A stretch of 64,000 nt of DNA, taken from assembly GCF_000967495.1 (NCBI RefSeq), contig NZ_JXXU01000039.1, positions 23,347 through 87,346 on the forward strand, given 5' to 3'. Below are positions 1 to 9,128 of the stretch, one piece after another (the stretch's first letter is position 1; the number at the start of each line of letters is the position of its first letter). The translations under genes were made by a program, and so were the position numbers. The notes under the pieces were generated by a model. The model made no database searches, had not been told where the DNA came from, and saw only the letters and a list, made by a program, of their open reading frames with translations. This DNA is from Vibrio neptunius. Its GTDB lineage: Bacteria; Pseudomonadota; Gammaproteobacteria; Enterobacterales; Vibrionaceae.

Positions 1-1
1 C

Positions 2-253
2 CAGATTCTTTGGGTTGAGCAAACTGAAAAGGACTCAAGAGCAAGCTTATTTGGCTTTCGTCGCCTGATTGGGCAGGGAGTATACCCTGTGTCCATTCTT
101 ATGTGTGCAATTCTCATTGAGTATTATGAACTTAGCTCTAATGTGGATTTTTTAAAAGGGATGTTTATCGTTAGCGGGATATTTGAAATGTTGTTAGCAA
201 GTATCTTGATAGTGTACTCACGTAAGATAAACACTCTGTGCAATAAGAACTAG
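2..253 (+). CDS. C-terminal fragment of an unidentified membrane protein (5' end outside window)
   Basis: An open frame enters from the left edge and ends at TAG 251-253, giving 83 residues without a start. The fragment has two hydrophobic stretches (around VYPVSILMCAILI and FIVSGIFEMLLASILIVY) separated by a short acidic segment, and it ends in a basic, Lys/Asn-rich tail, as in a polytopic inner-membrane protein. I do not recognise the family. The reading frame is uninterrupted and hydrophobic, which supports a real gene, but too little is visible to assign a function. Confidence 0.5.
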   Translation, partial: QILWVEQTEKDSRASLFGFRRLIGQGVYPVSILMCAILIEYYELSSNVDFLKGMFIVSGIFEMLLASILIVYSRKINTLCNKN

Positions 254-370
254 TTGCTTACGTAGTGAAACAACTACAAATTTTGCTAACTTTTTGTATT
301 ATGTACCTCTGTTGTGTTAGAGCCATGTGGAATGGTAAGTAACACTCTTTTGTCAATAGAAGTACATTTT

Positions 371-1423
371 ATGCCCCCTTCAAGTCACCCCCATAACGCA
401 ATTAAACCTTCAGGAAAAGGCACGCTGAACGCTAGCGAGATGAAAGTCTTTACGATCAAAGGGCAGAAAGGTCTGCATAAGCGCAATTTGCACCAAGGGC
501 GATATGATTTCGCAAAACTCACAGCGGCACTGCCAGAGCTTAAAAAGCATATCGTGAAGAATCCCAAGGGCGAGTCGAGCATCAATTTTTCCGATCCGTT
601 AGCGGTTAAATTGCTTAATAGGGCTTTGCTTGCTCACCACTACGGAATCACAGAGTGGGACATACCACAAGGTTATTTGTGCCCACCTATTCCTGGGCGT
701 GCAGACTACATTCATCGTCTCGCTGAGATATTAACCAAAGAGAGCAAAAGCCTGAAACATAATCAAGTTCGTGCACTAGACATCGGGCTTGGGGCTAACT
801 GTATTTACCCTATCGTTGGTGTGACTCAGTATGGCTGGCACTATGTAGGCTCTGATGTTGATGTTGTTTCAGTTGATAATTCTAATCACATTGCCCAGTC
901 GAATAAGGTACTGAGTGGGCGCGTTGAAGCTCGATTGCAAAAAGATAGCCGTCATTTCTTTAAAGGCATCATCAAACCAAACGAGTTCTATGACGTAACC
1001 ACCTGTAATCCGCCTTTTCATAAGTCACTAGAAGAAGCACTGCAAGGCACAGAGAGAAAGATCAAAAACTTATCGTCCAGCAAAAGTAAGCGTGGTCAGC
1101 CTTCTGAGCAAATGAAAGTTAAGTCGTCACCTATACTTAACTTTGGTGGACAAAAAGCAGAGCTCTGGTGCCCAGGTGGCGAGGCCGCGTTTGTAAAAAA
1201 CATGGCGTTTGAAAGCCGTGATTTTGCGCAGCAAGTCCTGTGGTTCTCTACGTTGATCTCGAAGAAAGAGAATGTACGATGGATGCGAAAAAACCTCGAA
1301 AAAGCGGGTGCTAAAGAAGTGAAAGTGGTGGAAATGAGCCAAGGGCAAAAAGTGAGCCGATTTATCGCTTGGACATTTAAAACGGAAGCCGAACGCCAAA
1401 AGTGGCTGAAACTTAAGAGCTAA
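371..1423 (+). CDS. rlmF: 23S rRNA (adenine-1618-N6)-methyltransferase RlmF
   Basis: SAM-dependent methyltransferase that modifies A1618 of 23S rRNA. The sequence follows the E. coli RlmF (YbiN) pattern: a basic N-terminus with [12 protein letters not shown], then [22 protein letters not shown] text, [12 protein letters not shown], the SAM-binding [12 protein letters not shown] motif and the catalytic NPPFH motif, followed by [16 protein letters not shown] and SRFIAWTF near the end. I chose the ATG at 371 (350 residues) because family similarity begins soon after it. A GTG at 314 or an ATG at 332 would add an N-terminal stretch I cannot match. The Shine-Dalgarno sequence is weak for every candidate. 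The gene stands alone and the following small gene has its own ribosome-binding site. Confidence 0.93.
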   Translation: MPPSSHPHNAIKPSGKGTLNASEMKVFTIKGQKGLHKRNLHQGRYDFAKLTAALPELKKHIVKNPKGESSINFSDPLAVKLLNRALLAHHYGITEWDIPQGYLCPPIPGRADYIHRLAEILTKESKSLKHNQVRALDIGLGANCIYPIVGVTQYGWHYVGSDVDVVSVDNSNHIAQSNKVLSGRVEARLQKDSRHFFKGIIKPNEFYDVTTCNPPFHKSLEEALQGTERKIKNLSSSKSKRGQPSEQMKVKSSPILNFGGQKAELWCPGGEAAFVKNMAFESRDFAQQVLWFSTLISKKENVRWMRKNLEKAGAKEVKVVEMSQGQKVSRFIAWTFKTEAERQKWLKLKS

Positions 1424-1450
1424 TCTTGTCGAAGACTTAATGGAGGGTAT

Positions 1451-1645
1451 ATGGAGTTTGAAATTTATATGCCCTGTGAACCTGATTGGCTGTGCGACAG
1501 TCTACTTGTTTTTTTTGCGCTTCTGTTTGTCTCTGGCCTACTCGGGTTTATTTATATTGTTTACAAAGAATATCTCAAAATTCAGCGCGCTTCGCGAGTC
1601 CGCCATCGCCGTAAGATTCCACTCTCCCAACGGAAAAAACGATAA
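1451..1645 (+). CDS. Small hypothetical single-pass membrane protein
   Basis: A 64-residue frame with one hydrophobic segment (about residues 17-38, LLVFFALLFVSGLLGFIYIVY) followed by a strongly basic tail rich in Arg and Lys, which suggests an N-out/C-in single-span inner-membrane protein. The ATG at 1451 is preceded by GGAGG at ideal spacing. That is a better start than the ATG at 1440, which opens a different overlapping frame of 85 codons. It ends 15 bp before the convergent TPR lipoprotein gene stops. I do not recognise a family. The good ribosome-binding site and sensible topology are the only support. Confidence 0.5.
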   Translation: MEFEIYMPCEPDWLCDSLLVFFALLFVSGLLGFIYIVYKEYLKIQRASRVRHRRKIPLSQRKKR

Positions 1646-1659
1646 ACTTGTCGAGAAAT

Positions 1660-2337
1660 TTATCGCTTGGGTAAAGCGGAACGTCGACGTTTTTTGAGCT
1701 CTAGCTCGACCATGAGCCGATGTGATAGTGCCTGAACGCCAAACTGCTGATGAAACAGTGTTAGACGGTTTTGCGCTGATTCATATTTTCCTTGATTTAT
1801 TTCCAATTGCACTAGATTTAAAATGGTCTGCGGCCGGCTCGGATCATGAGCGATCGCCCGTTCAAAGAAACGAGTGGCAGTCTTTGGTTGGCCTGCTTTC
1901 AATGCGCAAAATGCGGCATTCTCATAGCTGTCGGCAACATAATAATAATTGGGTTGCAGTACCGCTCTTTCGAACAGTACGCTCGCTTCCTGATAGCGAG
2001 ATTGCTTGCACAGAAAACGACCATAATCGTTGAGCAACTGCCCATTGTCAGGATGTTGAGAAATCGCTTTTTGAAACCAGTATTCTGCGAGGGTGAACTC
2101 TGAAGCTTGGTCGAGATAATGTGCCATCGCCAATTGAGCACGATAATATTTTGGTGCGTGATCCAATGCTTGCTGGAAATTCTTTCTTGCTTTCACTCTA
2201 TTGCCTCGTTGCAAATAACCAAAGCCTAATGTGACTCGTGCATCGGCCTTATGTTGTGCATCCGAGGTAACCAATGGAGTGTCAATTGTGACACAGGCGG
2301 GTAAAAGCATGGTAACGACGAGATAAAAGAAGCGCAT
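1660..2337 (-). CDS. TPR-repeat lipoprotein, PilF/PilW-like
   Basis: The protein begins with a lipoprotein signal peptide whose lipobox reads LLPAC, followed by several tetratricopeptide repeats (ARVTLGFGYLQRGN, PDNGQLLNDYGRFLCKQ, NAAFCALKAGQ). The motif LNDYGRFLC and the tandem TPRs resemble PilF/PilW, the outer-membrane lipoprotein that assists type IV pilus secretin assembly. I took the ATG at 2337 because it places a normal-length signal sequence before the lipobox; the ATG at 2415 would add 26 residues ahead of it. No other pilus gene is visible nearby, and pilF normally sits elsewhere (rlmN/rodZ region), so this may be a second, orphan paralogue with a different client. It converges on the small membrane-protein gene. 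Confidence 0.7.
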   Translation of the reverse strand: MRFFYLVVTMLLPACVTIDTPLVTSDAQHKADARVTLGFGYLQRGNRVKARKNFQQALDHAPKYYRAQLAMAHYLDQASEFTLAEYWFQKAISQHPDNGQLLNDYGRFLCKQSRYQEASVLFERAVLQPNYYYVADSYENAAFCALKAGQPKTATRFFERAIAHDPSRPQTILNLVQLEINQGKYESAQNRLTLFHQQFGVQALSHRLMVELELKKRRRSALPKR

Positions 2338-2459
2338 AACATAGCTGAAGAAAGTTCCGAGTATCCTGAATGTATAACGAGGTTTATCCGGTCTGGTAAA
2401 AATGAACGTAATCATGCGAGTGACTTGGTAACTATGCTAGAAAATAAAGGAGAAGAAGT

Positions 2460-3272
2460 GTGAGAAAACAGGTCGTTGGTGCAACCGTTTTAAGCTTCCT
2501 CGCTGGGCTATCGATAAAGTCGTCCATTGCTTCAGATCTGGATACCACCACTCATTTTGCTCGCAGTGGTGTTGCTTATGTAGCAAAGGGCAACCAAGCC
2601 AGCCATTATCGGTTGATCTTCATACATGGTTCACCGGGTAATAAAGAGGGGTATGAAGCGTATCTTAAAGATGCATGGTTGCTGGAAAATGCCGAGCTTA
2701 TCTCTATGGATCGTGTAGGGTATGGCCAGTCTCCAAAAGCGCTCGCAGCGGATTTGGATTCGCAGTCAAAGTCGATAGAGTCCTTACTTGCTAAAGACAA
2801 AGTTAACATTCTCATTGGCCATTCCCTTGGTGGCCCAATTGCTCTGAATCTTGCCCTAATGTTCCCCAATCTTGTACAGGGGATGGTGCTGGTGGCGCCT
2901 GCCTTTGATCCCAAACTAGAGGAACCCAAATGGTATAACGAGCTTGCAGATACTTGGTTGGTCAGTGTGTTTTTGTCTGACAACTGGAAAAAGTCGAATG
3001 GAGAAATGATGCCGCTGGCTGATGAGCTTTCCAAGTTGAGCAATAAAGACTGGGGCTTACTGGACTCAGTGCCTGTGACTTTGATTCATGGTGATGAAGA
3101 CAATATTGCCGATCCAAAAAACTCAATATTTGCGATTCAGCGCTTAACAGGTACAGAGAAAAAACTCATAGAGGTGCAAGGGGCGGGGCATTTTATTTTG
3201 TGGCAAAATACCCCGAAGGTGATTAACGAGATCAAAAAACTAATCAGTATCGCTGACTTCAATCGTCCTTAG
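2460..3272 (+). CDS. Alpha/beta-fold hydrolase with putative signal peptide
   Basis: A 270-residue alpha/beta hydrolase. The N-terminal 25 residues are hydrophobic and end in IAS, consistent with export. The oxyanion region is FIHGSPG, the nucleophile elbow is GHSLGG (Ser about 122), the acid probably lies in [10 protein letters not shown] and the histidine in [10 protein letters not shown], so the triad appears complete. The GTG start at 2460 follows a strong AAAGGAG. The substrate cannot be inferred: the closest general group is the short-chain esterase/lipase-like or haloperoxidase-like hydrolases. The 3' end overlaps the convergent metA gene by 14 bp. Confidence 0.8.
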   Translation: MRKQVVGATVLSFLAGLSIKSSIASDLDTTTHFARSGVAYVAKGNQASHYRLIFIHGSPGNKEGYEAYLKDAWLLENAELISMDRVGYGQSPKALAADLDSQSKSIESLLAKDKVNILIGHSLGGPIALNLALMFPNLVQGMVLVAPAFDPKLEEPKWYNELADTWLVSVFLSDNWKKSNGEMMPLADELSKLSNKDWGLLDSVPVTLIHGDEDNIADPKNSIFAIQRLTGTEKKLIEVQGAGHFILWQNTPKVINEIKKLISIADFNRP

Positions 3273-4200
3273 TAAAGTTTGCTTCACTGAAGTGATCCAG
3301 ATCGTAAGGCGTTTGCTGGTAAACACAATAGTTGAGCCAGTTTGAGAAAAGTAGGTGGCCATGGCTACGCCAGCTCGCGATAGGTTTGTTATCTGGGTTA
3401 TTGTTTGGGTAGTAGTTCACCGGAATGACGGGTTCCATACCTTCACCAAGATCCCGAATATACTCGTTATGAAGTGTAAACGCGTCATATTCGGGATGGC
3501 CTGTAACGAATACATTTCGCTTGTCTTTTGTTGCGGCCAAATACACACCTGCAACATCCGAGGTGGCGAGTAAATCCAAATCAGTATGCTCGGCTAGATA
3601 CTCTGGAGAAAAGTCAGCATATCGTGAGTGGGGCGCAAGAAACGTATCATCGAAGCCACGTAGTATCGGGTGATATGGCTGATGAATTTGGTGGTGATAA
3701 ACTCCGGAGAGTTTTTCTTTACGTGTGCGTTTTGGCAAATCATAAAGCAGTTTTAAACCGGCTTGCGCAGCCCAACAGACGTACAGGGTTGAGGTAACAT
3801 GCTGCTTCGCCCAACTCATGATTGCTTGTAGATGCTCCCAGTAGATAACATCTTCGAACTGGACTAAGCCCAGAGGAGCACCAGTAATAATCAGTCCGTC
3901 GAAGTTGCGCCCTTTCACCATCTCAAATTGACGATAGAAGTTATCAAGGTGTTCGGTCGGCGTATTATTGCTTGGTCTGTCATCAATACGAAGTAGCTCA
4001 ATATCGACTTGAAGTGGACTGTTGGAAAGTAAACGAAGAAACTGAGTCTCGGTTTCTATCTTCTTCGGCATAAGGTTTAGAATCAAAACCTTGAGTGGTC
4101 TAATTTCCTGAGTCGATGCCCGAGATTCAGGCATTACGAAGATGTTTTCCTGACGTAATACATCACTGGCAGGTAATTGGTCGGGGATCTTGATCGGCAC
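3259..4200 (-). CDS. metA: Homoserine O-succinyltransferase MetA
   Basis: First committed enzyme of methionine synthesis: it transfers succinyl from succinyl-CoA to homoserine in the cytoplasm. The whole 313-residue sequence follows the MetA pattern ([11 protein letters not shown] start, [44 protein letters not shown]). The acyl-transfer cysteine is Cys142. Residue 111 is Gly, the residue associated in the family with succinyl- rather than acetyl-CoA use, where Glu is found instead. The start is GTG with GGGAG seven bases upstream. A MetJ-box-like site lies just upstream. The gene is monocistronic, convergent with the hydrolase gene. Confidence 0.96.
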   Translation of the reverse strand: MPIKIPDQLPASDVLRQENIFVMPESRASTQEIRPLKVLILNLMPKKIETETQFLRLLSNSPLQVDIELLRIDDRPSNNTPTEHLDNFYRQFEMVKGRNFDGLIITGAPLGLVQFEDVIYWEHLQAIMSWAKQHVTSTLYVCWAAQAGLKLLYDLPKRTRKEKLSGVYHHQIHQPYHPILRGFDDTFLAPHSRYADFSPEYLAEHTDLDLLATSDVAGVYLAATKDKRNVFVTGHPEYDAFTLHNEYIRDLGEGMEPVIPVNYYPNNNPDNKPIASWRSHGHLLFSNWLNYCVYQQTPYDLDHFSEANFTKDD

Positions 4201-4222
4201 AGCTTTCTCCCTAAGCTTTTTT

Positions 4223-4238
4223 GGACGTCTATACTTCC
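4223..4238 (-). promoter_or_regulatory. Putative MetJ operator upstream of metA
   Basis: The met-box consensus is tandem AGACGTCT. Here GGACGTCT (7 of 8 matches) is directly followed by the weaker ATACTTCC, and the pair sits 22-38 bp before the metA start codon. MetJ with S-adenosylmethionine represses met genes through two or more adjacent 8-bp boxes, so position and sequence fit, although the second box is poor. Confidence 0.6.
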
Positions 4239-4329
4239 AAAGTTAACTCAAACGAAATGAGATGTCGATAGCATTTTTATGCCTATTTACGCTAAGATCA
4301 GCGCTTCATTATTCGATATAACCATTTTT

Positions 4330-4722
4330 ATGACCTTAAAACTGACCATTGTTCGCGGCTTGCCTGGCTCAGGGAAAAGTACTCTGGCTAAAACTCTAGG
4401 TGTGAATCATTACGAAGCAGACATGTACTTTGTTGATGACAACGGTGATTATGAATTCAGACCAGAACATATTGCCAAGGCTCATGATTGGTGTCAGTAC
4501 ATGACGCGAGACAGCTTGCTCAATGGGCAAAGTGTGGTTGTGTCGAACACGTTTGTCATGAGATGGGAAATCGCGCCTTACTATCAGATGGCACAGCGAT
4601 ACGGTGCCGAGTTTGAAATCATTGAGTGTAAAGATAACTATGGCAATATTCACGGGGTAACATCGGTTACTATTCAACAAATGAAAAAACGGTGGCAAGA
4701 ATGGCGAAAAGATCAGCCATAG
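4330..4722 (+). CDS. P-loop NTPase/kinase-like protein (AAA family ATPase)
   Basis: A short P-loop protein. A Walker A motif, GLPGSGKST, lies at the extreme N-terminus, directly after the first beta strand (KLTIVR), and a Walker B/lid-like segment follows (QSVVVSNTF, then YYQMAQRYGAEFEIIE). This is the layout of small nucleotide or polynucleotide kinases resembling the kinase domain of N4BP2-like proteins. I chose the ATG at 4330 (130 residues) because the P-loop strand starts right after it; an ATG at 4279 would add 17 unmatched residues. The 3' end overlaps the next gene by about 22 bp, so the two are probably co-translated. The substrate is unknown. Confidence 0.7.
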   Translation: MTLKLTIVRGLPGSGKSTLAKTLGVNHYEADMYFVDDNGDYEFRPEHIAKAHDWCQYMTRDSLLNGQSVVVSNTFVMRWEIAPYYQMAQRYGAEFEIIECKDNYGNIHGVTSVTIQQMKKRWQEWRKDQP

Positions 4723-5138
4723 TAGAATTGACGTCTTACGGCATCTATAGCAAGTGGGACTCGAAGGCAAAGCATCTACCGAAGATACAGGAATTTACAA
4801 CAAAAGTGCCAGCCGATCCGGATATTGAATTTGGTTTGATTGTCAATATCAAAAAAGCCAAAGGGCAAGTTATTGAGTACTGTATTGAACACCCCGGAGT
4901 GTTAGGGAAAAAGGGCCAAGTGTTGGATCCTTTTACAGGTGATTTGCACATTGGCAGTAACGACTGGGATTTTTATCTCGGTGATACCATCCAACTATTG
5001 GATCCGATTCACGGCTTTGACTCCAATATTGGCAAGTGGCGAATGACTATTGAAATGAGCGGCAAGCTCATCGCTGATAAAACGTTCGATATATACAGCC
5101 GCGATGAGGGTGAGTTTTGGAAACGGCGAGGGTTTTAA
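4701..5138 (+). CDS. DUF3859-like conserved protein
   Basis: A 145-residue protein, probably cytoplasmic, with no signal peptide. Conserved-looking features include VELTSYGIY near the start, a central beta-rich region (IEFGLIVNIKKAKG, IEYCIEHPG) and WRMTIEMSGKLIADKTFDIY near the end. The pattern fits the domain of unknown function DUF3859 as I recall it; that assignment comes from memory and was not searched. It overlaps the upstream P-loop gene, so the two are likely one transcription unit. The ATG at 4701 is preceded by a weak GGTGG; a GTG at 4692 is a possible alternative. A bidirectional terminator follows. Confidence 0.6.
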   Translation: MAKRSAIVELTSYGIYSKWDSKAKHLPKIQEFTTKVPADPDIEFGLIVNIKKAKGQVIEYCIEHPGVLGKKGQVLDPFTGDLHIGSNDWDFYLGDTIQLLDPIHGFDSNIGKWRMTIEMSGKLIADKTFDIYSRDEGEFWKRRGF

Positions 5139-5143
5139 AAATA

Positions 5144-5173
5144 GCGCCCGTGTGTCGCACTGGCGCATTTTAT
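5144..5173. terminator. Bidirectional terminator between convergent genes
   Basis: GCGCC...GGCGC (5144-5166) with an inner GTG/CAC pairing forms an imperfect hairpin. It is flanked by AAAAA on the left and ATTTTA on the right, so it can serve both the DUF3859-like gene (plus) and the EAL gene (minus). Its right edge touches the stop codon of the EAL gene. Confidence 0.6.
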
Positions 5174-6669
5174 AACCACGACTGTTTTAGCGCCTCTAAT
5201 TCTAGAGGCTTAGAAAAATAGTAACCTTGCAGATAGGAAACGTTCATTGCGCCGAGATACTGAACTTGTTGCTCTGTTTCGACGCCCTCAGCGATCATTT
5301 TCACATCGAGGCGATGACCTAAATCAATAATAGTGTTCAACACAGCCGAATTAACCGTCTCTACACCAATAGTATCGACAAAACATTTATCAATTTTTAA
5401 GTAGTCAAATTGGGTCTTCTGAATGACGGAAAGAGCGGTATGACCAGTACCAAAGTCGTCAATTGAGATGAGAATACCGCTTTTACGCAGTTGAACGAGC
5501 GCAGAGCGACCTTTGTCGTCAAGTATTTCACGTTCTGTCACTTCTACGGTTAACTGAATCCCAATATGCCTGAATTGCCTAGCATAATTTTGTAGGCTGG
5601 TAAGATGTCTGTCTTCATGCAGATAGGAAGGAGGAACATTAATTCCTAAATGTATACCCTTGAAATTCGCTATGCTCTGAAGATCAGCTAATGCCCGCTC
5701 TAGTACATAATCAGTGATAGTATTTATAAGCTGTTGGCGCTCGGCTAGCGGTATAAAAACATCGGGTCTGATTAATCCTAATGTAGGGTGCTGCCATCGA
5801 ATAAGTGCTTCAAGGCCTGTCAGAGTTTCTGTTTGACTATCTACAATGGGCTGATAGGTGAGAAACAGTTCTTTTCTTTTTAATCCTTTCTTTAAATCAT
5901 CGGCCAGACTATCTCTATTTCGTATATGAGACATGACCGCGAATAGAGTGATTGAAATCAGTAGTGAAAGAGGGAGACTGCTAAGTCCATAAAAAATCGC
6001 CCGCCTTTTGATGAATGTAGGACTTGCTTCGACCAAAAGAGAGAAGCCATAAAGAGGTGATGTTGATATGTAATGAAGCGTATCTGACACAAAAATTCTA
6101 TCTGCAGGATACACTTTTTGGCCAAATCGAGCTGTAATAAAACTGAGCTTATCATCCTCTACCTTACCCAGCCTTTCGACCAGATAGTTTTTGTCAACAA
6201 TGGCAAAGGCGCCACTGTTATCACTGTTATCTTGTGCGGTCACAACGACCATTGTTCTTTGACGCGGATCCCCCTTAATATCGAAGAGAAAAACGCCGGA
6301 TGCCGCTTCTTTGCGCTGAAATACACCTGTTAAATCTAAGTGAAGCTCGCCACGTTTAGAGGAGCAGATTGCAATGCCATCCTGAACAATAATTAATTCT
6401 CTTAGGTAGCTTTCAAACAGAAGGTCTTCTTGAATGGATTTACAACGTTCAGGGTACCTCATCGCCTGAGCGTTCTCGTCTTTTAGTTCAGTGATGACAT
6501 CTTCTATTCTTTCTTGAAATGTCACAGCGATGTTTTTTAAACTGTCGTTAATTCCCTGATAGGCGAGATAAAGTGAGGCAGGGAAGACAATGACAAGCGG
6601 TATCAATATATAAGCAAGCAGAGATTTGGTTTCAAAAGTTAAATTGAGCAAAGGTGCTGTTTTATTCAT
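5170..6669 (-). CDS. CSS-motif/EAL c-di-GMP phosphodiesterase (PdeC-like)
   Basis: The protein hydrolyses c-di-GMP. An N-terminal membrane helix (about residues 17-38) is followed by a periplasmic domain holding Cys76 and the Cys-Ser-Ser motif at 102-104, then a second helix (about 223-247) and a cytoplasmic EAL domain from about 260 to the end. The catalytic elements are all present: EALIRW (287), NVPP (344), TERE (about 380), DDFGTG (404-409), LKIDK (424-428), EGVE (461) and QGY (481). In the E. coli CSS-EAL protein PdeC (YjcC) the two periplasmic cysteines form a redox-sensitive disulphide that keeps the enzyme off, so this protein probably senses periplasmic thiol state. It is monocistronic and convergent with the DUF3859-like gene. 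Confidence 0.92.
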   Translation of the reverse strand: MNKTAPLLNLTFETKSLLAYILIPLVIVFPASLYLAYQGINDSLKNIAVTFQERIEDVITELKDENAQAMRYPERCKSIQEDLLFESYLRELIIVQDGIAICSSKRGELHLDLTGVFQRKEAASGVFLFDIKGDPRQRTMVVVTAQDNSDNSGAFAIVDKNYLVERLGKVEDDKLSFITARFGQKVYPADRIFVSDTLHYISTSPLYGFSLLVEASPTFIKRRAIFYGLSSLPLSLLISITLFAVMSHIRNRDSLADDLKKGLKRKELFLTYQPIVDSQTETLTGLEALIRWQHPTLGLIRPDVFIPLAERQQLINTITDYVLERALADLQSIANFKGIHLGINVPPSYLHEDRHLTSLQNYARQFRHIGIQLTVEVTEREILDDKGRSALVQLRKSGILISIDDFGTGHTALSVIQKTQFDYLKIDKCFVDTIGVETVNSAVLNTIIDLGHRLDVKMIAEGVETEQQVQYLGAMNVSYLQGYYFSKPLELEALKQSWL

Positions 6670-6845
6670 ATTGGATAATTGCTTGTGATGAGGCTTAATT
6701 GGATTCTAGTATATAGAACCGATCATAGATTATAACCTGCCATTTGCATCAGCTGATCGATTCTATGGCTAACTAACCAAAATCTGATGTCGGCCAGAGT
6801 TTATTATTGCACATGCAGTGAGGGCTGACATGACTTTAACCTTTG

Positions 6846-7970
6846 TTAACGCCATTTCCGATAGCTAACTAAGGCTAGCCCCCCCCATAAAACGCACTGG
6901 AGACAGAGTAAAATCCATTGGGAGGAAATCTGATCCCAAGTGGCCCCCATTTGATTCAATGCGAGAAACCCCTGAATAGCGGGAGTGCTAGGAAAAAGTT
7001 GTGATATCCAGATTATCGGTGTTGGGATACTTTCTAATGGCCAGATAAAGCCTGCACTGAAAATTAAAGGCATAGAGCTTATGAGTACCACCAAGGTGAC
7101 GAGCTCTCGTCTTGGAACGATTGTACCGAGCCAGATGCCGATGGCGCAGGATGCAAAAAGAAATGGGAACAATAACGCCGCTAGCTGAGTGATATTGGCT
7201 AGTTGGTTGACGCCATGCATCGAGAAACTTTCCCCGAAGTAGAACATGCTCAGGAGATAGTAAATACCGATAAGCAGGCTGAATCTAACCAGAAGCAATG
7301 TGATGGGTTGGGTTGAGCTCCAATAACCTGTCCCGTTTTTTTGGCTGCCTGTCACCAAGCCAGAAGCCATCGCCATTGTCTGCTGCAGAATGAGAACAAA
7401 CACCGCAGGAACAACGTAATCGATATAACCGAGACGCGGATTAAATGTCGGTTTCAGATTGAGTGTGGTTACAGCATATTGCTCACTCGCCAACGCCATA
7501 GGGGTGCCGTCCAAGAGCAAACGAGAGACCTTAGTTTGTGCGGCCAGTGTTCCACCAGCTTGGGCCAATCCCTCAACGATGGTGCCGTAAACCAAAAAAT
7601 AGGAAGCATCTCCGGCGAAAGAGAGCGTTGGGCTTTTTCCTAACAACAAATCTTTATAGAAATGTTCAGGAATGACTAAAAAACCACTGACCTCACCGCT
7701 GAGAAAAGCTTGGTGCGCTGATTCGATGGTGTAATCTCGTTGAACAACCTTGGCTTGTGGTGTCGCATCCACCATGCGTTCCAGTTTGAAGCTTATCTGG
7801 CTTTGATCAAGGTTAACAATGCTGATTTTTTGCTCTCTCGGGGTTTGTTGGCTATACGGGAGCGGGTAGAGGAAAGAATAAAACACAACACCTCCAAATA
7901 CCGTGAGCATTACAACCGGATTTGTTAGAAGCGCTTTGAATTCAGCGTAGAACACTTCTTTAAATGTCAT
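6846..7970 (-). CDS. ABC-2 type permease (second of a pair)
   Basis: A 374-residue ABC-2 family membrane component. It has one N-terminal helix, a large extracytoplasmic domain (about residues 45-180, containing VNLDQSQIS and FLSGEVSGFLVIP, typical of YhhJ/YbhR-like permeases) and five further helices in the C-terminal half. No Walker motifs are present. The start overlaps the end of the upstream permease gene by 4 bp (ATGA type), so translation is coupled. With the upstream permease, HlyD-like and TolC-like genes it would form a tripartite exporter, yet no ATP-binding gene is present. A run of eight G on the coding strand lies 12 codons before the stop. Confidence 0.85.
   Translation of the reverse strand: MTFKEVFYAEFKALLTNPVVMLTVFGGVVFYSFLYPLPYSQQTPREQKISIVNLDQSQISFKLERMVDATPQAKVVQRDYTIESAHQAFLSGEVSGFLVIPEHFYKDLLLGKSPTLSFAGDASYFLVYGTIVEGLAQAGGTLAAQTKVSRLLLDGTPMALASEQYAVTTLNLKPTFNPRLGYIDYVVPAVFVLILQQTMAMASGLVTGSQKNGTGYWSSTQPITLLLVRFSLLIGIYYLLSMFYFGESFSMHGVNQLANITQLAALLFPFLFASCAIGIWLGTIVPRRELVTLVVLISSMPLIFSAGFIWPLESIPTPIIWISQLFPSTPAIQGFLALNQMGATWDQISSQWILLCLQCVLWGGLALVSYRKWR
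6879..6886. repeat. C8/G8 homopolymer within permease coding end
   Basis: Eight consecutive C on the plus strand (G8 in the coding strand) encode part of Trp-Gly-Gly-Leu close to the C-terminus of the ABC-2 permease. Slippage here would alter only the last dozen residues. Confidence 0.9.
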
Positions 7971-9127
7971 TTGGCCCCCTTTATATTGAGGCTGTGATGG
8001 TGGGATAGATGCTTGTTGATCAAAAATACCGATAGTAATGCGGGCAGCAGGTACCCTAACATTGGTAACAGATGTAGCGCCGTGGTAACCCCAAGTTGCC
8101 CATAGCTGACTTGGCTTACTTGAGCCTCGATGTAATGGCTGATAGGGAGCAAACTTCGCCAGAACTGTGCGATTGGGTTCATGTCAGTGACTGGAAAAGT
8201 GATGCCCATAAAAGCAAAACTGGGCGCAGTAAATGCCCCTGCAAAACTCATTGCGCGCGCAGGGTCGAGTGTTAAAAAGAAGAAAAAACTGCCCATGATC
8301 ATACAGGCTATCACTGTCAGCCCTTGAGCAAACATCAGCACCAGTAAACTGCCATTCATTGGCCAATCAAAACCCAGATAAAACCAGCAAAGAAAAGTGA
8401 AACCTTGCGCCATAAATACGGGGAAATAAGGCAGCAATGTGTAAAACCACTGTGTGGTTGGGGCTCTGTTTAACCAATGAGCCAAACCTCTGTCTCTGTG
8501 ATTGGCGGTCAACACTAATATGGTTGAAACCACGATGATGATTTGCCACAAAGCGGGAACAATTGCAGAGACTAGGAATTGAGCATAGTTGGTGTTTTTG
8601 TTAAACAGAGGTGTAATTTGCGTTTGCACTGGAAGTGCATTGCCTACTGCAGAGCCCAAGGTATGGTTTCCTTTGGCAAGCGCTTTTGATGCATCAATGT
8701 GCGCATTGAATGTCGTGTGGGCTTGTAATAACGCTGAGCTGATTAGCTTACCAATCAATATCGTTTGGCTGTTGTAGAATGCACTCACCTTTGGAGGCAG
8801 GCCGCGATAGATGTCTTTGTCAAAATTATTCGGAATAATCACGTATGCATACACTTGGCTTGAAACCAATGCATGCTTTGCTTGGGAAATGTCAGTAAAG
8901 TGATGAGCGACAGACAACGTGGAGGTCGCATCATAGTTGCGACTAAGCTGTCTTGAAAGTTGACTATGGGATAAATCGACAATGCCAATGGGGAGGTCTC
9001 TTGCGATACCTTGAGAGAATATCGCCCAGATTGATACGACCAAAACAAGCGGTATCCATGTCAGACACGAGAGCAACCATCGGTCTCGTTGCAGTATGCG
9101 CCACTGCGTGGCGAATAAATCAGCCAT
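7967..9127 (-). CDS. ABC-2 type permease (first of a pair)
   Basis: An ABC-2 family permease of 386 residues with the same architecture as its downstream partner: a helix at about residues 20-40, an extracytoplasmic domain (GIVDLSHSQLSRQL, QVYAYVIIPNNF) and five or six C-terminal helices, ending in a His-rich tail. No nucleotide-binding domain is fused, unlike the RbbA/YhiH type. The ATG at 9127 starts 1 bp after the stop of the HlyD-like gene. A TTG at 9142 would add five residues and overlap that gene. The operon order is tolC-like, hlyD-like, permease, permease. Confidence 0.86.
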   Translation of the reverse strand: MADLFATQWRILQRDRWLLSCLTWIPLVLVVSIWAIFSQGIARDLPIGIVDLSHSQLSRQLSRNYDATSTLSVAHHFTDISQAKHALVSSQVYAYVIIPNNFDKDIYRGLPPKVSAFYNSQTILIGKLISSALLQAHTTFNAHIDASKALAKGNHTLGSAVGNALPVQTQITPLFNKNTNYAQFLVSAIVPALWQIIIVVSTILVLTANHRDRGLAHWLNRAPTTQWFYTLLPYFPVFMAQGFTFLCWFYLGFDWPMNGSLLVLMFAQGLTVIACMIMGSFFFFLTLDPARAMSFAGAFTAPSFAFMGITFPVTDMNPIAQFWRSLLPISHYIEAQVSQVSYGQLGVTTALHLLPMLGYLLPALLSVFLINKHLSHHHSLNIKGAK

Positions 9128-9128
9128 G

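Noticed and set aside
1440..1697. 85-codon frame overlapping the small membrane protein
   Set aside because: It overlaps the 1451-1645 frame almost fully and has a poorer ribosome-binding site; only one of the two is likely and the 1451 start has GGAGG.
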